A DNA stretch of 57,912 nucleotides from Desulfamplus sp. (GTDB taxonomy: Bacteria > Desulfobacterota > Desulfobacteria > Desulfobacterales > Desulfobacteraceae). Positions 53,521 to 57,912 of this stretch are shown in pieces. Positions within the stretch are counted from its first letter, which is position 1, and each line of letters opens with the position of its first letter. The position numbers were made by a program, and so were the translations under genes. Below the pieces are notes generated by a model that was not told where the DNA came from, made no database searches, and worked only from the letters and a program-made list of their open reading frames with translations. The stretch lies in the NCBI GenBank assembly GCA_015231705.1, contig JADGBC010000003.1:1-57912 (forward strand). Reading direction: 5' to 3'.

Positions 53521-54273
53521 CTATTTCAGCAGATCCCCTATTCTGCTCCATCTAACCCCAAACTCTTCGCTGTTCCATGACCAATAAATAAGAAATGCCT
53601 TGCCCTTAACAGCTTTTATATCTACAAATCCCCAGAATCTGCTGTCATGACTGTTATCACGGTTATCTCCCAACACAAAAAGAGAGTGCTCAGGAACCTT
53701 AGTCAGAGGCAGATTGTCTCTGGTTGTGAAATTTGCGGGAATGACAGAAGAGTCCTTGTAAACAGCATAGGACTCATTTTCCTGAATCTCCCCATTTATA
53801 TACAATTTTTTATCTTTGATCTCGACTGTGTCTCCAGCCACTCCTACAACTCTTTTGATAAAATCCTTGTCAGGATCTTCGGGGTATTTGAACACCACAA
53901 TATCTTTTCTGGCAGGGTCTTTGGCAGGAATAAGGGTGTATCCGTCTGTAAAAGGAACTTTCACTCCATAGATGAATTTGCTCACCAGAATGTGATCGCC
54001 TACTAAAAGAGTGTCCATCATTGATCCTGATGGGATTTTAAAGGCCTGTACAACAAATGTCCTGATAAAAAGAGCAAGAAGGACGGCAATGATAATTGCC
54101 TCAATGTTCTCCCTGATGACACTTTTTTTCTTATTCACATTCTTATTCTCCACCTGTCTGGCATTGTCTGGTACTTTGGCATCTCCCTTCTCACTCTTGA
54201 TATCTTTTTTTTCAAAAAAAGATTTTTTACCGCCAGAACTATCCCCCTGGTCAGGGTATGTTGTCTCTTTCAA
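53521..54273 (-). CDS. lepB: Signal peptidase I
   Basis: 250 residues. A 50-residue charged N-terminal extension precedes one membrane helix (IEAIIIAVLLALFIRTFVV). The catalytic Ser84 sits in IPSGSMMDTL and the general-base Lys140 in DFIKRVVG. Box E is GDNRDNSHDSRFWG. It removes signal peptides from exported proteins. It is an independent unit separated by family C elements from pyrB and from the next gene. Confidence 0.95.
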   Translation of the reverse strand: MKETTYPDQGDSSGGKKSFFEKKDIKSEKGDAKVPDNARQVENKNVNKKKSVIRENIEAIIIAVLLALFIRTFVVQAFKIPSGSMMDTLLVGDHILVSKFIYGVKVPFTDGYTLIPAKDPARKDIVVFKYPEDPDKDFIKRVVGVAGDTVEIKDKKLYINGEIQENESYAVYKDSSVIPANFTTRDNLPLTKVPEHSLFVLGDNRDNSHDSRFWGFVDIKAVKGKAFLIYWSWNSEEFGVRWSRIGDLLK

Positions 54274-54358
54274 TGTAATATTAACCTTTTAAATATGGTT
54301 TTATGTGTTGTTTTTATCTGCTGAACAATTAGTATTCTTGAACAACAAAATTGGAACA

Positions 54359-55522
54359 TCAATTAAAAAAATGCTGAGGTTCTCCAAGCAAAAAGGTACC
54401 GTTCTGGATAGACTCTTTCAAAAGCTTTGCAATTTTTCTTGCTTTGACCATACTTGACAAAGGAACTGTCTGAACTTGCGTACCCTGTATCATAATGGTT
54501 CCGCTTTTAAGTTCTGCATAGCTTACCTGACCATAGCTTTTGGAGACTGCATTAGGATAGTCATGGCCATAGTCAACAACCTGAGTAAAAAGATCTTCAT
54601 CAGATACAGCAGTATAGGTAACCATCTCTTCATTAAGAATAGGAATTGGGATGCCAATCCCCACAGAAAGAGAGCAGCCATAGCCTCTTATACTTTGACC
54701 GACAAGCCACTCCTGAGACATCTCCTTGAGATTTCCCATTACAAAAAGAGTTCCGGCCGGAGTGAGGGGCACACCGTTTAGGCCTCGCGACACATCTTTT
54801 TTATGCTGTGTCCCATGCCATGTTACATATCCTTGAGCACCTCCCAGAAAAATCCTCGTGCCAATGCCGATAGTTTTAAGGTAAGGGTCATTAAACAGGG
54901 GGCTGAGTGAACCCGAAGTTGAATAGTTGGCATTACCCATATGTGGCTTAAGGGTACCCATGTAAGTATATCTTATCTTGTCAGATCTGTTAATTGCACA
55001 GTTATAGTTCTGATATGCGTTTCTGGGGTTGCACATTGTTGCCTGTGGCAGCTCATCCAGAGTTACTATCCTCTCTATGCGTTTATTGGGATAGCAATCA
55101 GTTCCATAACTTTCTGCACGCAACTCTATTTTTTTGCCTGCAACCAGATCCTGTATTACATGCCCTCCGCCATAGTTGAACTCTCCTGGATAGATTCTAT
55201 TCAAAGGATCATCATCACTTGTCTGGGTAGCACCGACAAAACAATCCACAGCAGCAAGGCCAGAATAGGCAGGCACGTTGTTAAACCATGTTCTGGTTGT
55301 TCTGACAAGCGGTTTGGATTGCCCGATATTTATAAATGCTCCGGAAGAGCACATAGGGGCAAAAGTCCCTGTTGTAACGACATCGACTTGCTGTGCAGCC
55401 TCAACAGGCCCCTGATCCTTGACAATATCAATGATCTCCTCGGCAGTCACAACTACAGCTTTACCTGCCTTGATCTTTTCATTAATCTGTGAGTATGTTT
55501 TGGTTACTTTGAATTTTGTCAT
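54359..55522 (-). CDS. Homocysteine biosynthesis protein (HcyBio, DUF39 family)
   Basis: 387 residues. QINEKIKAGKAVVVTAEEII, VVTTGTFAPMCSSGAF, GAQGYVTWHGTQHKKDV and GVPLTPAGTLFVMGNLKEM define the family. Characterised members, in methanogens and sulfate reducers, build homocysteine from sulfide and aspartate semialdehyde together with a NIL-domain ferredoxin protein. The conserved Cys in PMCSSGAF is present. No ferredoxin partner gene follows within the window; lepB is the next gene downstream. Confidence 0.88.
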   Translation of the reverse strand: MTKFKVTKTYSQINEKIKAGKAVVVTAEEIIDIVKDQGPVEAAQQVDVVTTGTFAPMCSSGAFINIGQSKPLVRTTRTWFNNVPAYSGLAAVDCFVGATQTSDDDPLNRIYPGEFNYGGGHVIQDLVAGKKIELRAESYGTDCYPNKRIERIVTLDELPQATMCNPRNAYQNYNCAINRSDKIRYTYMGTLKPHMGNANYSTSGSLSPLFNDPYLKTIGIGTRIFLGGAQGYVTWHGTQHKKDVSRGLNGVPLTPAGTLFVMGNLKEMSQEWLVGQSIRGYGCSLSVGIGIPIPILNEEMVTYTAVSDEDLFTQVVDYGHDYPNAVSKSYGQVSYAELKSGTIMIQGTQVQTVPLSSMVKARKIAKLLKESIQNGTFLLGEPQHFFN

Positions 55523-55555
55523 ATTATTTTCTTTTGAATTTTGTCATGTTATTTT

Positions 55556-55661
55556 GGCATCCTTCATATAACCCCAAAAGCAGTTGACACTTTTTGGGCT
55601 GGAATTCCCTAAAAAGGGGGATATGACTACAAGAAGTGTCAAGCGGCAGATGAAGGATGCC
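55556..55661. repeat. family C MITE-like element, copy with compensatory change
   Basis: 106 bp. Terminal arms GGCATCCTTCAT and ATGAAGGATGCC are perfect complements. Internal arms GTTGACACT and AGTGTCAAG differ from the copy at 53339 by paired substitutions. It abuts the M23 peptidase stop. Confidence 0.9.
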
Positions 55662-57047
55662 TCATTTTCTACTGATATCCTGCCTTACCTCTTTTATTTT
55701 TGACTCAATATTGTTTTTTATCCACAATGGGTCCCACCACTCTACCGGATTTACAAAAGTATTGGCAACAGACATGCCAAAATGCAGATGATCCCCTACT
55801 GCAAGTCCAGTTGTTCCTGTTTGCCCTATAATATCACCTTTTTTGACCATATCTCCTATTTTGACTGAGATATTGCTTAAATGGGCATATGAAGAGCAGA
55901 CTCCAAAACCATGATCGATCAATACAGACTTGCCGAAAATACCAATATCGCCCACCCCTATAATCCTGCCAGAATTGGCCGCCGGTATGTCAGCGTGGGA
56001 AAGTGAGGCAAGATCGACACCCATGTGAAACTGCTGGTCGATCTGCTTTCCATTATACTTGTATGTTCTATGGTCGGCAAACTGTGCTCTTGGTGCGGCT
56101 CCCGGAAGACGCAAAAAAGTCCCTTCCCACATCATTTTATTTTCTGTCTGGGCTGCTGGTTTTAAAATCTGTTCTGTATTCAGAACTCTCAGTTTCTGAT
56201 TGATATATATAAATTTGCTAAGAAGGGGATTTTCCGAAGAGTCAAACGTCGCCTCGATCTCTCCTAAATTGAATTGAGGCATTACGGTCTGTAAAAAAGA
56301 GTCCGATACATCAAGCATATCACTTCTAAACTTCTTCTCTTTTATGTAATGGTAAAAACATCTTTTTGCAATATTGCCTGCGACATCCTCAGCCCTTACA
56401 TATATATCTGTTCCTGGCCCCTGAAGGTTGCTTAATGCAAAAAAGGCGGCAAACACATTTTTTTGTTCAAACATCCCCGAATACCCCTTGTAAAAATGCT
56501 CTCCGACCTGTATGCCGCTTTGGATTCCATCTTCAGGAATTCTGTAAAGAACAAGCCCTACCCCGCCTCTTGAGACATTATGAGTTTTGCTGAGTACCTC
56601 AATCTCCGGAGGTTTGGTATCTATAATTACTTTTTTGTCTATCGAAAAAATATTGCCGTTATTCCACGCCCACCATGAGCAGTCAGAAATACGAATTGTA
56701 ATGGTGGCATCACCATCTCCCATGCCATATTTCCAGGATTCAACAGGTATCTTGAAGCTGTCACTATACACACCAGATCCAAGAAAAAATCCACTATAAG
56801 CTACAAACGGGTATGTTTTATCTAAAAGAATTTTCTCCTTGTTATTCTGGGAAATTGCAATAAACACCTTTCTGAGGCCAGTACCCTCTTCTTTGATATC
56901 AAGATTCATTTCATAGGATCTTGGAAGGTATGTTGAAGGGATATCTACAGTAACTGATGGGGTTTTGCCTTCAAACTGATTGGAAAGAAACCATGACAGC
57001 GGAAAAACAACTAATATAAAAAAAAGAGATAATAGTATTTTTTTCAT
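55662..57047 (-). CDS. Membrane-anchored M23 family metallopeptidase
   Basis: 461 residues. A single N-terminal membrane anchor or signal (about 5-23) leads into about 300 residues of beta-rich, Ig-like sequence (RISDCSWWAWNNGN, DTKPPEIEVLSKTHNVSRGGVGLVLYRI). The LytM/M23 domain has Zn ligands in HMGVDLASLSH and HLHFGM, and YAHLS. It may act in peptidoglycan remodelling or as an activator of amidases, which needs testing because degenerate M23 proteins exist. Here the ligands are intact. Confidence 0.9.
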   Translation of the reverse strand: MKKILLSLFFILVVFPLSWFLSNQFEGKTPSVTVDIPSTYLPRSYEMNLDIKEEGTGLRKVFIAISQNNKEKILLDKTYPFVAYSGFFLGSGVYSDSFKIPVESWKYGMGDGDATITIRISDCSWWAWNNGNIFSIDKKVIIDTKPPEIEVLSKTHNVSRGGVGLVLYRIPEDGIQSGIQVGEHFYKGYSGMFEQKNVFAAFFALSNLQGPGTDIYVRAEDVAGNIAKRCFYHYIKEKKFRSDMLDVSDSFLQTVMPQFNLGEIEATFDSSENPLLSKFIYINQKLRVLNTEQILKPAAQTENKMMWEGTFLRLPGAAPRAQFADHRTYKYNGKQIDQQFHMGVDLASLSHADIPAANSGRIIGVGDIGIFGKSVLIDHGFGVCSSYAHLSNISVKIGDMVKKGDIIGQTGTTGLAVGDHLHFGMSVANTFVNPVEWWDPLWIKNNIESKIKEVRQDISRK

Positions 57048-57558
57048 AAATTATGGTGCAGGAAACCGCTATCCCTTTAGGGCAGCGGAGGAATACACCA
57101 CTCCTTTTAGTTTGTTGTTAAAGTCAAGCCTAAATTATTGAGGAAATTAGCATCATTATATTTATGTGGAAGTCTCTATTAATATAGACTTCCAGAAAAA
57201 AATCAAAGATAAGGATCTAAAATATATCTTGAAAACTTTGGTAAAATAACAGCAATGGTTCAAGTTATCAAGCCATTTTCCATTATTGGCAGGTAAGAGA
57301 CATACAACGATATAATAGACGCACTTGTATATTTATTACATGCACTTGTATATTTATTACGTAAGATTCTGCAGGAGGTCTAATAAAAAAGGTTTTTAGA
57401 ACACGGATTAAGGAAGGGAGAAGAATGCAGAGACATGTCAGATCAAATCTCTGCATTCTCATCAGAATAGTCTCTGCATTTTTTTCAATGGTTCAGAATG
57501 GATGACTATAAGATGTGGCCTATTGAGCCATTACGCTTATTAAGCACTTACATAGATG
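57048..57558. other. 511-bp gene-poor stretch with repeat and hairpin elements
   Basis: No convincing gene. It holds a hairpin GGAAGTCT/AGACTTCC near 57171-57194, a 21-nt tandem pair GCACTTGTATATTTATTAC (57321-57341 and 57342-57362), and the competing hairpins at 57422-57486. Confidence 0.6.
57422..57486 (+). terminator. Terminator with a competing hairpin
   Basis: AATGCAGAGAC (57425-57434 region) can pair with GTCTCTGCATT (57470-57480), which is followed by TTTTTTC, or with TCTCTGCATTCT at 57448-57459. The two pairings are mutually exclusive. A 26-codon frame starting at ATG 57425 behind AAGGGAG covers the same bases. Confidence 0.55.
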
Positions 57559-57912
57559 CTACTTAAGTTTCTTTAGAAATGAGCTCAACTGGGCAATATG
57601 TTTTTGTTCTTCCTTGACTATGTCATCTATTTTGTCTTGACCATATTTGGCAGGAAGAAGGTTTTTAATTCCTAAATAAAACAGAATCGACTCCTTTTCA
57701 AGAGATATGGCAATCTCAAGAATCTCTTTCATGGGCTGATTTTCAGTAAGATTCTGTGCAACCTTTGGATCTCCTTCGCCTCCATGAGCATCAGCCATGG
57801 CAGACAAATAGAGTCCAAGCTCCTCATCAGGATCAAAAACCGTCTCTTTTTTTTCCATTTCAGAAAGATCTTTCTTCATCTTCTCAAAGGATGCCCTGTG
57901 GTTATCTTCCAT
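57559..57912 (-). CDS. Ferritin-like/rubrerythrin domain protein (partial at window edge)
   Basis: 117 residues visible. The frame begins exactly at the window end with an ATG that is probably internal. The visible part has ExxH-type ligands (ENQPMKEILEIAISLEKESILFYLGIK and KEEQKHIAQL), a helix-bundle layout of the rubrerythrin family, and a middle segment (FDPDEELGLYLSAMADAHGGEG) usual in long rubrerythrin-like proteins of anaerobes. It likely reduces peroxide or stores iron. The first half of the bundle should lie beyond position 57912. Confidence 0.7.
   Translation of the reverse strand: MEDNHRASFEKMKKDLSEMEKKETVFDPDEELGLYLSAMADAHGGEGDPKVAQNLTENQPMKEILEIAISLEKESILFYLGIKNLLPAKYGQDKIDDIVKEEQKHIAQLSSFLKKLK

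Overview
The window is a chromosomal stretch of a Gram-negative bacterium, most likely a sulfate-reducing Desulfobacterota (Desulfobacterales-like). The case rests on a HcyBio-type homocysteine synthesis protein, a small dual-CxxC selenoprotein read through UGA, a MopE-type metal-binding repeat, lipoproteins, LptE and beta-barrel proteins, and gene orders such as rng, then yajC-secD-secF-cpoB. This placement is inference. No tRNA, rRNA, CRISPR array, prophage or complete insertion sequence was seen.

Layout. 1-5.7 kb: a broken porin copy, a PstS-like periplasmic protein, an intact porin paralogue and a large hybrid histidine kinase. 5.8-9.7 kb: a membrane-anchored PIG-L-type deacetylase, a TerY-like von Willebrand A protein and a secreted FN3/MopE/cyclophilin fusion. 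10.2-13.7 kb, minus strand: glmM, an rluB-type pseudouridine synthase and argJ. 13.9-17.8 kb: the selenoprotein gene, cinA, a hydrolase (minus) and rlmD. 18.2-20.5 kb: amtB and ihfA facing ftsB. 20.7-26.4 kb: murJ, rpsT and lptE/leuS. 26.7-36.4 kb, plus strand: rng, yajC, secD, secF, cpoB, dprA, topA. 36.7-41.9 kb, minus: a peptide ABC cluster (EcsC protein, binding protein, two ATPases) with no permease genes. 42.0-50.5 kb, mostly minus: signalling and envelope genes (HDOD regulator, NUDIX, GDPD, vWA-OmpA lipoprotein, TrpR, GAF-GGDEF-PilZ, PilR-like regulator). 50.8-57.9 kb, minus: pyrC, pyrB, lepB, a HcyBio protein, an M23 peptidase and a partial ferritin-like gene.

Three layers lie on top of this ordinary gene content. 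(1) The intergenic space holds at least three families of short palindromic repeats. Family A (about 94 bp, about ten copies) often supplies the stop codon of the gene before it and in one case is read in frame inside a NUDIX protein. Family B is built around a GATCATGAAAATC core. Family C is a MITE-like element of about 105 bp with terminal inverted repeats and one compensatory base-pair change. (2) Several enzymes and membrane proteins carry in-frame tandem minisatellites with gene-specific units of 18, 21, 24 or 33 nt, apparently placed in surface loops (hybrid kinase, GlmM, PyrC, DprA, PIG-L protein, probably OppD, and the porin N-terminus). (3) A 61-codon gene at 13862-14047 has an in-frame UGA followed by a hairpin that closely resembles a bacterial SECIS element; a standard ORF caller would miss it.

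Functionally the window links envelope assembly (SecDF-YajC, LepB, LptE, MurJ, GlmM, CpoB, FtsB, OmpA-like lipoprotein, M23 peptidase), translation and RNA handling (LeuS, S20, RlmD, RluB, RNase G), DNA handling (TopA, DprA, IHF), pyrimidine and arginine synthesis, and several two-component or c-di-GMP-type signalling proteins. Translation often appears to start at TTG (rpsT, secD, topA, the oppF-like gene and the PstS-like gene), so several start sites given here are judgements from ribosome-binding sites.
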